Source: Castellaniella sp036379515 (GTDB taxonomy: Bacteria > Pseudomonadota > Gammaproteobacteria > Burkholderiales > Burkholderiaceae_B). From it: a stretch of DNA of 64,000 bases. The translations under genes and the position numbers were made by a program. A model generated the notes under the pieces. It was not told the DNA's origin and made no database searches. It worked only from the letters and a program-made list of their open reading frames with translations. Shown here in pieces: positions 34,831-43,566 of this stretch. Positions within the stretch are counted from its first letter, which is position 1. Every line of letters begins with the position of its first letter. The stretch lies in the NCBI RefSeq assembly GCF_036379515.1, contig NZ_DASVGN010000009.1:1-64000 (forward strand), written 5' to 3'.

Positions 34831-34995
34831 ATGAACTCCAAATTTTGGGCGACGATCTTCTGGCTGGTGTTCCTGGGCTTTTTCGCCTGGGATTGGGCGC
34901 ACAGCGCCCCTGTCAATGTACGGGCCGAGCCGCCGCTGATTGCCGTGGGCTCGGGTGTGGCGCCCAGCGGCGGGCATTGTGCTTCCACGTTCTGA
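34831..34995 (+). CDS. small single-span membrane protein of the sulfur operon
   Basis: 54 codons starting 11 bp after the permease stop. One hydrophobic helix (FWATIFWLVFLGFFAW, residues ~5-20) then a short soluble tail ending GGHCASTF with a lone Cys. Not recognised as a named family. Its place directly behind the permease in a one-direction unit and clean start suggest a real coding gene, perhaps an accessory subunit of the transporter. Confidence 0.65.
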   Translation: MNSKFWATIFWLVFLGFFAWDWAHSAPVNVRAEPPLIAVGSGVAPSGGHCASTF

Positions 34996-35007
34996 TGCGT
35001 GATGGCC

Positions 35008-35053
35008 CCTTGGTTCCGCCTCCAGGCAAGTAGTCTGGGTTGCAGAACCAAGG
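35008..35053. repeat. inverted repeat between the sulfur operon and valS
   Basis: CCTTGGTTC (35008-35016) pairs with GAACCAAGG (35045-35053); an inner CCAG/CTGG pairing extends the fold. It lies between convergent genes and may act as a weak bidirectional terminator, but there is no T tract. Confidence 0.5.
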
Positions 35054-35065
35054 TGAGCAAGCCGA

Positions 35066-37897
35066 TTACAGCTTCTGGCGTTGGGCCTTGACGCGTTCCA
35101 GTGTCTCGTTGAACTGCACCAGCCGCAGCCGCTCTTGGTCCACGACGGCGGCAGGTGCCCGCGCCACGAAGCTTTCGTTATCGAGCTTGGCGATGGCCTT
35201 GCCGATTTCCTTTTGCAGCCGATCGATTTCCTTGTCCAGGCGGATACGCTCGGCAGCGACGTCGACTTCTACGCGCAGCATGAGCTGCGTGGTGCCCACG
35301 ACTTGAACCGGTGCGCCCAAGTCTGGCAAGTGTTCCACCGCCTGGACCTCGCTAAGTCGCGCCAGCGCCATCAGGTACGGTGCAAAGTCGTTCAGGTTGA
35401 GCGAGCTTCCTTGGACCAGCAGCGGAACCTTGAGGGCTGGCGCAAGGTTCATTTCTCCTCGCAGTGCCCGGATGGCATCCGTGAGTGACTTGAGCTCGGC
35501 CATGTGGGCTGCCGCTTCTGTATCGTGCAGCGTGCTGCGCGCATCGGGGTAAGGCTGAGTGCTGATGCTGGCGGGTGTTTGCTCGGCGCGTACCCCCGCC
35601 GCCACAGACACCTTTTGCCAAAGCTCTTCCGTGATGAAGGGCATGATCGGGTGAATCAGGCGCAGCAGCGTTTCCAGCACGTGGATGAGCGTGCGACGCG
35701 TGGCCGCCTGCTGTGCCTCGGTACCTGCCTGGAGCTGCACCTTGGCAAGTTCCACGTACCAGTCGCAGTATTCATCCCAGATGAAGTGGTAGAGCCGATC
35801 GGCCACTTGATCAAAGCGGTATTGCTCGAACCCCGCATGCACGTCGGCAATGAGGTGCTGCAAACCGTCGATGATCCAGCGGTCCACGAACGAGAGATCG
35901 CCGGGCTGTGGGGTACCCAGTGCCTGGCCTTCCACGTTCATGAGTACGAAGCGTGTCGCGTTCCAGAGCTTGTTGCAGAAATTCCGGTAGCCCTCGCAGC
36001 GCTTGAGGTCAAAGTTGATGTTGCGGCCCAGTGTCGCGTAGGCCGCCATGGTAAAGCGCAGCGCATCCGCACCGTAGGCTGGAATGCCCTCAGGGTAGTC
36101 TTTGCGGGTGCGCTTGCGGATCTTGTCAGCCTGGCGAGGGTTCATGAGCCCCACCGTCCGTTTGGCGATCAGCGGGTCCAGCTCGATACCGTCGATCAGG
36201 TCCACCGGATCTATGGTGTTGCCCTTGGACTTGGACATCTTCTTGCCTTCCATGTCGCACACGAGCCCGTGCACGTAGACCGTCCGGAAAGGCACCTGAC
36301 CCGTGTGGTGCATGCTCATCATGATCATGCGAGCCACCCAGAAGAAGATGATGTCGAAGCCGGTGACCAGCACGCCAGAAGGAAGATAGCGGGCGAGGTC
36401 TGGTGTCTCGCGCGGCCAGCCAAGGTCCGTAAAGGGGACCAGTGCCGAGGAAAACCAGGTGTCCAGCACGTCTGGGTCGCGGGTCAGTGTCCCCATGACA
36501 CCTTCCGCGCGCGCCTTGGCCTGCGCCTCTTCGGCTGATCGCGCCACGAAAATGCGGCCGTCTTCCGCGTGCCATGCCGGGATCTGGTGGCCCCACCACA
36601 GTTGCCGTGAGATGCACCAGTCCTGAATTTTTTCGAGCCACTGGTTATAGGTGGTAGTCCAGTTTTCGGGGACGAATTTCACGCGGCCATCGGCCACGAC
36701 CTCGAGCGCCACCTGTGTAATGCTCTTGCCCGGATGCAGGCTGTTGGCGGGAGCGGGCTTGCTCATGGCCACGAACCATTGGTCCGTCAGCATGGGTTCG
36801 ATCACGCTGTTGGTGCGATCACCGCGCGGCACCATGAGTTTGTGGTCGCGCACCTGCTGCAGCAGCCCGCGGGCATCGAGATCGGCCACGATACGCGTCC
36901 GCGCTTCGTAGCGGTCCAGCCCTCGGTAGGGTTCGGGTGCGTCGTCCACGATCCTGGCGTCCAGCGTGAGGACGCTGATCATGGGCAGGGCGTGGCGTTG
37001 GCCCACGGCGTAGTCGTTGAAGTCGTGGGCGGGAGTGACCTTGACCACTCCAGTGCCGAATTCCCGGTCCACATAGTCGTCGGCAATGATGGGAATCTCG
37101 CGCCCTACCAGCGGCAGGGTCACGGTATGGCCCACCAGGTGCGCGTAGCGCTCGTCGTCTGGGTGCACCATCACGGCGACGTCGCCCAGCATGGTTTCGG
37201 GGCGCGTAGTGGCCACCACCAGATGGGTCGTACCGCCGACCGGTGTCGTGAGTGGGTAGCGGATTTCCCACATGTGGCCTTCTTCTTCGGTACTCACGAC
37301 CTCGAGATCGGAAACTGCCGTACCTAGCACCGGGTCCCAATTCACGAGGCGCTTGCCGCGGTAGATGAGGCCTTGTTCGTAGAGCTTGACGAACACTTCG
37401 ACCACGCCGTGCGAGAGGTTCTCGTCCATGGTGAAGTATTCACGCGACCAGTCGCAAGACGACCCCAGGCGGCGAAACTGGCCAGTGATCGTGCTGCCTG
37501 ATTTTTCCTTCCAGGCCCAGACGCGTTCCAGGAATTTTTCGCGGCCCAGGTCGTGACGCGAAATGCCCTCGGCATCGAGCTGGCGTTCCACCACGATCTG
37601 CGTCGCGATGCCTGCATGGTCGGTTCCAGGGATGAACACCGTGTCGTCACCGCGCATCCGGTGATAGCGGATCAAGCCATCCATGATGGTCTGATTGAAG
37701 GCGTGACCCATGTGCAGGGTGCCTGTCACGTTGGGGGGAGGGAACTGGATCGCAAACGCCTCAGCGGCGTGCCCAGACGCTGCCGCAACGTGCTGTCCCC
37801 CTGCAAAAAGGCCACGGCGGTTCCATTCGTCATACCAGCGGGACTCGATGTCCTGGGGTTCAAAGCTCTTGGGCAAGGAGGAAGAGGAATCGCTCAT
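35066..37897 (-). CDS. valS: valyl-tRNA synthetase
   Basis: 943-residue class Ia synthetase charging tRNA-Val. HIGH-type motif TLHMGHAF, the editing domain in the middle, KMSKSKGNTIDP, anticodon-binding domain and the C-terminal coiled-coil arm (DVAAERIRLDKEIDRLQKE) are all present; full length. Read alone on the minus strand, divergent from ndk across 215 bp. Confidence 0.98.
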   Translation of the reverse strand: MSDSSSSLPKSFEPQDIESRWYDEWNRRGLFAGGQHVAAASGHAAEAFAIQFPPPNVTGTLHMGHAFNQTIMDGLIRYHRMRGDDTVFIPGTDHAGIATQIVVERQLDAEGISRHDLGREKFLERVWAWKEKSGSTITGQFRRLGSSCDWSREYFTMDENLSHGVVEVFVKLYEQGLIYRGKRLVNWDPVLGTAVSDLEVVSTEEEGHMWEIRYPLTTPVGGTTHLVVATTRPETMLGDVAVMVHPDDERYAHLVGHTVTLPLVGREIPIIADDYVDREFGTGVVKVTPAHDFNDYAVGQRHALPMISVLTLDARIVDDAPEPYRGLDRYEARTRIVADLDARGLLQQVRDHKLMVPRGDRTNSVIEPMLTDQWFVAMSKPAPANSLHPGKSITQVALEVVADGRVKFVPENWTTTYNQWLEKIQDWCISRQLWWGHQIPAWHAEDGRIFVARSAEEAQAKARAEGVMGTLTRDPDVLDTWFSSALVPFTDLGWPRETPDLARYLPSGVLVTGFDIIFFWVARMIMMSMHHTGQVPFRTVYVHGLVCDMEGKKMSKSKGNTIDPVDLIDGIELDPLIAKRTVGLMNPRQADKIRKRTRKDYPEGIPAYGADALRFTMAAYATLGRNINFDLKRCEGYRNFCNKLWNATRFVLMNVEGQALGTPQPGDLSFVDRWIIDGLQHLIADVHAGFEQYRFDQVADRLYHFIWDEYCDWYVELAKVQLQAGTEAQQAATRRTLIHVLETLLRLIHPIMPFITEELWQKVSVAAGVRAEQTPASISTQPYPDARSTLHDTEAAAHMAELKSLTDAIRALRGEMNLAPALKVPLLVQGSSLNLNDFAPYLMALARLSEVQAVEHLPDLGAPVQVVGTTQLMLRVEVDVAAERIRLDKEIDRLQKEIGKAIAKLDNESFVARAPAAVVDQERLRLVQFNETLERVKAQRQKL

Positions 37898-38112
37898 GGG
37901 GTCTTAATGGTGGGCGCCCGCGCCGTGATCGGGGTGGGCTTGTGAAAAAGTCTCATTTTAGGCGCTTGGTGCAAAAGCCGTGCATGTTAAAATGCCGGGT
38001 TATCGTCAGTTTGAATAAAGTCTTTGTTTTCATTGAGAAAACGATTTTCAGGGCTGCAATTTGCATCCTTGGATCGCTTTTTTTGTCCTTTGTCTATCTT
38101 GTGGAATCTTTC

Positions 38113-38538
38113 ATGGCTATTGAACGCACTCTTTCCATCATCAAGCCCGATGCCGTCGCCAAGAACGTGATCGGCCAAGTTGTTGCTCGTTTCGAAAAAG
38201 CCGGCCTCAAGGTGGTTGCGGCTCGTTTGCAGCAACTCTCGCGCGAAGAGGCGCAGCGTTTTTATGCCGTGCACAAAGAACGTCCGTTCTACAAGGATCT
38301 GGTTGATTTCATGGTGTCAGGCCCGGTGTTCGTGCAAGTGCTCGAAGGTGACAACGCCATTGCCAAGAACCGTGACCTGATGGGTGCGACGGATCCCAAG
38401 AAGGCCGCCGCCGGTACGATTCGCGCCGATTTTGCGGACAGCATCGATGCCAACGCAGTGCACGGCTCTGACGCTCCCGAAACGGCTGCTGTAGAAATTG
38501 CGTTCTTCTTCCCGGAAAGCCAGATCCATAGCCGTTGA
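38113..38538 (+). CDS. ndk: nucleoside diphosphate kinase
   Basis: 141 residues. Balances NTP pools by phosphohistidine transfer; the active-site His is in NAVHGSDAPE and the N-terminal signature is RTLSIIKPDAVAKN. The ATG at 38113 is the family start; the open frame runs upstream to 37942 without support. A TAAAAT -10 at 37988-37993 with TTGGTG 16 bp before it is a possible promoter, leaving a ~115-base AT-rich leader. Confidence 0.98.
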   Translation: MAIERTLSIIKPDAVAKNVIGQVVARFEKAGLKVVAARLQQLSREEAQRFYAVHKERPFYKDLVDFMVSGPVFVQVLEGDNAIAKNRDLMGATDPKKAAAGTIRADFADSIDANAVHGSDAPETAAVEIAFFFPESQIHSR

Positions 38539-38545
38539 TGTCTGT

Positions 38546-38573
38546 AGGCCGGCGTGCGCATGCCGGCCTTTTT
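38546..38573 (+). terminator. intrinsic terminator after ndk
   Basis: AGGCCGGC (38546-38553) pairs with GCCGGCCT (38562-38569), followed by five T residues. Confidence 0.85.
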
Positions 38574-38600
38574 CGGCTTCTTATTGAATGAGTTCGTTTC

Positions 38601-39809
38601 ATGTCTGCTCTTGATACCGCTATTGCCGACGTGCTCAAGCCCGTCTTGCCTGCCCCCACGGTGCGGGGGGCGGCGGCCAACGTGTTGGGGCTGGACCCTG
38701 CTGCACTGGTCTCGCTGGTGGCGCAGTGGGGGGGCAAGCCTTTCCGTGCCCGCCAGCTGTCCCAGTGGGTGCACCAGCGCGGGGTGGATCATTTTTCTGA
38801 CATGAGCGACCTTGCCAAAGAATTTCGTGCCCAGCTCGAAGCGCATTGCGTGGTCCAGGCTCCCCCCCTCAATATCGAAAAACGTTCGGCCGATGGCACG
38901 CGCAAGTGGCTGTTCGACATGGGGATGGGCAATGCAGTCGAAACGGTCTATATCCCCGAAGACGATCGAGGGACCTTGTGCGTCTCGAGTCAGGCTGGTT
39001 GTGCGGTGGGGTGTCCGTTCTGCTCGACGGGGTACCAGGGCTTCAGCCGCAACCTGAACACCGCAGAAATCGTCGGCCAGCTCTGGTACGCCAATCGCGC
39101 CTTGCGGGCCGATCCTGCTGGCGCGCGTCTCAATGGCGCAGCGGTGGAATCGCCGCAGCCAGTCAGTAACGTGGTCATGATGGGGATGGGCGAACCGCTC
39201 CTGAACTACGACCAGGTGTTGGGCGCCTTGCGGCTCATGGTCGACGACCATGCTTATGGGCTTTCGCGCCGCCGCGTGACGGTCAGCACGTCGGGCGTGG
39301 TTCCGATGATGGATCGCCTCGCGCAGGATTGTCCTGTGGCCCTGGCGGTTTCGTTGCATGCCCCCACTGACGAATTACGCGATGAGCTGGTGCCGCTCAA
39401 TCGCAAGTATCCACTGGCTGAATTGCTGGCTGCCTGCAATCGCTACCTGGAAGTCGCGCCGCGCGATTTCATCACCTTCGAGTACATTATGCTCGACGGG
39501 GTCAATGATGGTGACGAACAGGTCAAGGGGCTCATCGAAGTCGCTCGGCAGGTGCGTTGCAAGTTCAACCTGATTCCCTTCAATCCCTTCCCTCAGTCTG
39601 GTCTGAAGCGCTCACCGATTGCTCGTATCCGGCTGTTTGCGCAGCAGCTGACTGACGCTGGTCTCACGGTGACTGTGCGCAAGACGCGTGGCGACGACAT
39701 CGACGCCGCCTGTGGCCAGCTGGCGGGCGAGGTTCAGGATCGTACTCGCATCAACGAACGCAAGCCTGATCGGGCGCGCATTGTCATACGAAACAAGGAA
39801 CACGGATGA
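38601..39809 (+). CDS. rlmN: dual-specificity 23S rRNA (A2503) / tRNA (A37) C2-methyltransferase
   Basis: Radical-SAM enzyme of 402 residues. Cluster cysteines are in CAVGCPFC (Cys134, Cys138, Cys141); the segments VVMMGMGEPLLNYD and RRVTVSTSGVVPMMD are typical of RlmN; the acceptor Cys lies near the C-terminal GDDIDAACGQLAGEV. First of a long rightward gene series; overlaps rodZ by ATGA. Confidence 0.97.
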   Translation: MSALDTAIADVLKPVLPAPTVRGAAANVLGLDPAALVSLVAQWGGKPFRARQLSQWVHQRGVDHFSDMSDLAKEFRAQLEAHCVVQAPPLNIEKRSADGTRKWLFDMGMGNAVETVYIPEDDRGTLCVSSQAGCAVGCPFCSTGYQGFSRNLNTAEIVGQLWYANRALRADPAGARLNGAAVESPQPVSNVVMMGMGEPLLNYDQVLGALRLMVDDHAYGLSRRRVTVSTSGVVPMMDRLAQDCPVALAVSLHAPTDELRDELVPLNRKYPLAELLAACNRYLEVAPRDFITFEYIMLDGVNDGDEQVKGLIEVARQVRCKFNLIPFNPFPQSGLKRSPIARIRLFAQQLTDAGLTVTVRKTRGDDIDAACGQLAGEVQDRTRINERKPDRARIVIRNKEHG

Positions 39810-40306
39810 GTGACCTTCCCAATGATGGCTTGAATCGTCCCGATGCAGGTGGTGCGCCGCAAGGTTCGCTGGGCGATGCGCTCAAGGCGCTTCGGGAGGC
39901 GCGCGGCCTGACGTTGGCCGAGGCATCTGCCCGCACCAAGTATTCGGCGTTGCAGTTGGGTTATCTCGAGGCCTGTTCCTGGGATCGCTTGCCGCACGGT
40001 GTGCCGTTGCGTGGCCTGGTGCGCAACTACGTGCGCTACCTGCAAGGCGATGTCGAGGCCTCTCTGAAGCAACTGGACGATACCGTGGGCCCCACGGGGC
40101 CGCAGCCGACCGTGACGGCGCTGAGCGCCCGCCGGGCGTTGCAGCAGGCTGACATCACGCCGGCCGGTGAACCGGCGCATCGCACCTGGGCCTGGTTGCT
40201 GCTCATCCTGATTCTTTTTTGCGTCGTCGGGTTCTACGCCATCGACCGTGGTTGGGTTCCCGATCAGTGGCTGATATTCGATTGGCTGAAGGCTTTGCGT
40301 CCATGA
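39806..40306 (+). CDS. rodZ: RodZ-like cytoskeletal adaptor, short form
   Basis: 166 residues: an N-terminal helix-turn-helix domain (LGDALKALREARGLTLAEAS and following, ~residues 22-88) of the RodZ type that contacts MreB, then one transmembrane helix (~129-148) and only ~17 residues after it. The location between rlmN and ispG is the conserved position of rodZ (yfgA). The periplasmic DUF4115-type domain of E. coli RodZ (337 residues) is missing, and the gene closes cleanly into ispG with an ATGA overlap, so this looks like a genuine short form, not a frameshift. Confidence 0.83.
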   Translation: MSDLPNDGLNRPDAGGAPQGSLGDALKALREARGLTLAEASARTKYSALQLGYLEACSWDRLPHGVPLRGLVRNYVRYLQGDVEASLKQLDDTVGPTGPQPTVTALSARRALQQADITPAGEPAHRTWAWLLLILILFCVVGFYAIDRGWVPDQWLIFDWLKALRP

Positions 40307-41628
40307 CTGTGGTATCTGAAGAATTCGAACCCTCGGTTGCTGCGCGCCGGCAGACTCGAGCGGTGTCCGTCCGTTGGGGCGGGCATGTGGTTCAAGTCGG
40401 TGGCGGGGCACCTGTCGTGGTGCAATCCATGACGAATACCGACACGGCAGACCCGGTTGCTACCGCGCAGCAGGTCCGCGAGCTCTGGGAGGCCGGCTCC
40501 GAGCTGGTTCGCGTCACGGTGAACACGCCAGAGGCCGCCGCCCAGGTGGCGTCGTTGCGCGAACATCTTGATCGCATGAATGTCCCGGTTCCGCTGGTAG
40601 GTGATTTTCACTACAACGGCCACAAGCTCCTGACGCAGTTTCCCGAGTGTGCGCAGGCCTTGTCCAAATACCGGATCAATCCGGGGAACATGGGCGCTGG
40701 CAAACATCGTGACGATAATTTTGCGCAGATGATCGACGTCGCCTGTCGCAACGACAAGCCCATCCGGATTGGTGTGAACTGGGGCAGCCTGGACCAGGTG
40801 CTGCTGGCGCAGATGATGGACGAGAACGCCAAAAGTACCCAGCCGCGTGCTGCCAACGCCGTCATGCGCGAGGCGCTGGTGGTGTCGGCCATCAGCAATG
40901 CGCAGCGGGCAGAAGAACTGGGCTTGCCAGGCAACGCCATCGTGCTGTCGTGCAAGGTGAGCCATGTTCAGGACCTCATTGCGGTGTACCAGGATCTTTC
41001 CGCGCGTTGCGATTACCCGCTGCATCTGGGCTTGACCGAAGCCGGCATGGGCTCCAAGGGCATCGTGGCATCCACGGCCGCCTTGGCGGTGTTGCTGCAG
41101 CAGGGCATAGGCGATACGATCCGCATTTCGCTCACACCCGATCCGGGCGGCGATCGTGCGCGCGAAGTCATCGTGGCGCAAGAAATCCTGCAGACCATGG
41201 GTTTGCGCGCATTTACCCCCATGGTGGTGTCGTGTCCGGGATGCGGACGCACCAGCAGTACGGTGTTCCAGGAACTTGCCGCTGACATTCAGGGGTATCT
41301 GCGCACTCAAATGCCCGCCTGGAAGGCGCGCTATCCAGGGGTCGAAACCATGAACGTTGCCGTCATGGGCTGCGTGGTCAACGGTCCTGGAGAAAGTCGG
41401 CATGCGGATATTGGCATCAGCCTGCCCGGGACGGGCGAGGTACCTGCTGCGCCGGTGTATGTCGATGGCAAGCGCACGGTGACGCTCAAGGGCGATCATA
41501 TCGCCGAAGAATTCCAGGCCATTATTGAAAACTACGTAGCCCGTCGCTACGGGCACGAACCGATCCCCGAGCTGGCCCCGGCGCCGGTTTCTCATCGTCC
41601 GGGCGTCGTAGCCCGTCATCCGGGTTGA
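40303..41628 (+). CDS. ispG: 4-hydroxy-3-methylbut-2-enyl diphosphate synthase (GcpE)
   Basis: 441-residue [4Fe-4S] enzyme of the non-mevalonate isoprenoid pathway, converting MEcPP to HMBPP. Cluster ligands lie in VSCPGCGRTSS and MGCVVNGPGES; the N-terminal TIM-barrel starts with PVVVQSMTNTDTADP. The long variant with an insert between barrel and cluster domain is usual for beta- and gammaproteobacteria. Start at ATG 40303 (overlap with rodZ stop). Confidence 0.97.
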   Translation: MTVVSEEFEPSVAARRQTRAVSVRWGGHVVQVGGGAPVVVQSMTNTDTADPVATAQQVRELWEAGSELVRVTVNTPEAAAQVASLREHLDRMNVPVPLVGDFHYNGHKLLTQFPECAQALSKYRINPGNMGAGKHRDDNFAQMIDVACRNDKPIRIGVNWGSLDQVLLAQMMDENAKSTQPRAANAVMREALVVSAISNAQRAEELGLPGNAIVLSCKVSHVQDLIAVYQDLSARCDYPLHLGLTEAGMGSKGIVASTAALAVLLQQGIGDTIRISLTPDPGGDRAREVIVAQEILQTMGLRAFTPMVVSCPGCGRTSSTVFQELAADIQGYLRTQMPAWKARYPGVETMNVAVMGCVVNGPGESRHADIGISLPGTGEVPAAPVYVDGKRTVTLKGDHIAEEFQAIIENYVARRYGHEPIPELAPAPVSHRPGVVARHPG

Positions 41629-41633
41629 ACTTT

Positions 41634-42917
41634 ATGTCCGCATTTCAGAAAGTCACCGGTTTGACCGGCATGAAAGACGCGTTGCCGCCCGAAACTACCC
41701 GCTGGGAGCAGCTCGAGACAATCGTCCGAGACTGGCTTGCAATCTATGGCTATCAGAATCTGCGCACCCCCGTGCTCGAGCAGACTCGACTCTTCACCCG
41801 CGGCATTGGCGAAGTCACCGACATCGTCGAAAAAGAGATGTATTCGTTCGTCGACCCATTGAACGAAGACAAACTTACGCTGCGTCCAGAGTTCACAGCG
41901 GGGGTTGTCCGCTCGGCCATCGAACACAATTTTCTGTATGATCGGCCCCGACGCGTGTATGCGATGGGCCCGGTATTCAGGCACGAGCGTCCCCAGCGTG
42001 GCCGGTATCGCCAATTTCACCAGATTGACGTGGAAGCCCTGGGGTTTCCGGGGCCTGATGTCGATGCCGAGCTGATTCTCATGCTGGCGCGGCTGTGGCG
42101 GCTGATGGGCTTGGCGGACATTCGTCTGGAAATCAATTCGCTGGGGCAGGCCGACGAGCGTGCCGCCCACCGCGAGGCACTGATTGCCTACCTTGAGCAG
42201 CACAAGGACGTGCTCGACGAGGAAGCGCGCCGGCGCATGTATGCCAATCCGCTGCGTGTTCTCGACACCAAGAATCCTGCCATGCAGGACATGGCCAACG
42301 GGGCTCCTCGCCTGTTCGATTTTCTGGGAGATGCCTCGCTTGCTCACTATCATGGTCTGTGCGCGCGCCTTGACGATGCGGGCGTTGCCCATACGCTCAA
42401 CCCACGCCTGGTTCGGGGACTGGATTATTACAACCTGACCGTCTTCGAATGGGTGACGGATCGCCTTGGCGCTCAAGGGACAGTCTGCGGGGGCGGACGC
42501 TACGACGGTCTCGTCGAACTGCTGGGGGGCAAGCCCGCCCCCGCTGTGGGGTTTGCCATTGGCATGGAGCGTCTGCTCGACTTGTGGCAACAGGGCGCCA
42601 CTGACCGGTCACCAGCTGAATGTCAGGTCTACATGGTGCATCAGGGCGACGAGGGTCAGCGTCAGGCGGCGCGTCTGGCTGAAGGCTTGCGCGACGCAGG
42701 CCTGAAGGTACTTGTCCATGCAGGGTCTACTGGGTTTAAATCACAATTTCGTCGTGCAGACGCAAGCGGCGCCGTGGCGGCCGTGATCGTAGGTGATGAC
42801 GAGCGCGCGAGTGGCATGGCCACCGTAAAATGGCTGCGTTCGAATGCGGCTGGCGAGGGTCAGCAGGAATCCATCGCGTTCGATCAGTTGGCTGCACAAC
42901 TGCAACAAAGGATCTGA
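41634..42917 (+). CDS. hisS: histidyl-tRNA synthetase
   Basis: 427-residue class II synthetase. Motif 2 region RHERPQRGRYRQFHQ, the His-specific LVRGLDYYNLTVFEW and GGGRYDGLVELLGG, and the C-terminal anticodon domain (VYMVHQGDEGQ). ATG at 41634, five bases after the ispG stop. A second HisS-like gene, hisZ, lies at 51007. Confidence 0.97.
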   Translation: MSAFQKVTGLTGMKDALPPETTRWEQLETIVRDWLAIYGYQNLRTPVLEQTRLFTRGIGEVTDIVEKEMYSFVDPLNEDKLTLRPEFTAGVVRSAIEHNFLYDRPRRVYAMGPVFRHERPQRGRYRQFHQIDVEALGFPGPDVDAELILMLARLWRLMGLADIRLEINSLGQADERAAHREALIAYLEQHKDVLDEEARRRMYANPLRVLDTKNPAMQDMANGAPRLFDFLGDASLAHYHGLCARLDDAGVAHTLNPRLVRGLDYYNLTVFEWVTDRLGAQGTVCGGGRYDGLVELLGGKPAPAVGFAIGMERLLDLWQQGATDRSPAECQVYMVHQGDEGQRQAARLAEGLRDAGLKVLVHAGSTGFKSQFRRADASGAVAAVIVGDDERASGMATVKWLRSNAAGEGQQESIAFDQLAAQLQQRI

Positions 42918-42924
42918 TTCAGGC

Positions 42925-43560
42925 ATGGCATACGATCTCGAAGAACAGGAAAAAATCGACGCACTCAAGGCCTGGTGGGAACGCTATGGCACGGCCAGCA
43001 TGGTTTTGGTGCTGGCAATCGTGGTGGCCTTTGCGGGCTGGCGCGGCTGGCAGTGGTACGAGGCGCATCAGGCCGAACAGGCCATGGGCTACTATGAAGC
43101 GCTCGAGGCCGCCGCCGGTCAGCAAGGCGATGACGCCGTCACCCGCATCAAGGCGGCCAGCGCAGCATTGCGCACCGACTATGCGGGTTCTGGCTACACG
43201 GCACGCGGCGTGCTGGTGGCCGCGTGGGCCCTGCAGCAACGCAAGGATCTGGATGGGGCTCGCGACCAACTGCAATGGCTGGTAGGCGATAAGTCTTCCC
43301 CCGCGTTCCAGGCAGTAGCTCGCCTGCGCCTGGCGGGCGTGCTCCTTGCCCAGAAGCAGTACCAGCCTGCGCTCGATCAGCTCAAAGGGAAGGCCCCTGA
43401 CGGCTTTGCCGCGCTGTATGCAGACCGCCGTGGCGACGTTCTGGCTGCCCAAGGACAGAAGCAGCAGGCACGTGAGGCCTGGGAAGAGGCGCTGAAATCT
43501 TTGGGTACAGATCCCGCTGCCCAGATCGTGCAGCTTAAACTTGACGCTCTCGGAGCCTGA
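42925..43560 (+). CDS. YfgM-like membrane-anchored tetratricopeptide protein
   Basis: 211 residues. A short cytoplasmic start (MAYDLEEQEKIDALKAWWER) and one transmembrane helix (~24-44) lead into a periplasmic TPR-like helical domain. YfgM in enterobacteria binds the SecYEG translocon and periplasmic chaperones; position between hisS and bamB is the conserved one. Confidence 0.88.
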   Translation: MAYDLEEQEKIDALKAWWERYGTASMVLVLAIVVAFAGWRGWQWYEAHQAEQAMGYYEALEAAAGQQGDDAVTRIKAASAALRTDYAGSGYTARGVLVAAWALQQRKDLDGARDQLQWLVGDKSSPAFQAVARLRLAGVLLAQKQYQPALDQLKGKAPDGFAALYADRRGDVLAAQGQKQQAREAWEEALKSLGTDPAAQIVQLKLDALGA

Positions 43561-43566
43561 TTCCCC

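Noticed and set aside
40264..41619. 451-codon minus-strand frame across ispG
   Set aside because: Complement shadow of ispG; composition (His, Arg, Gln rich) is typical of antisense frames in high-GC genomes.
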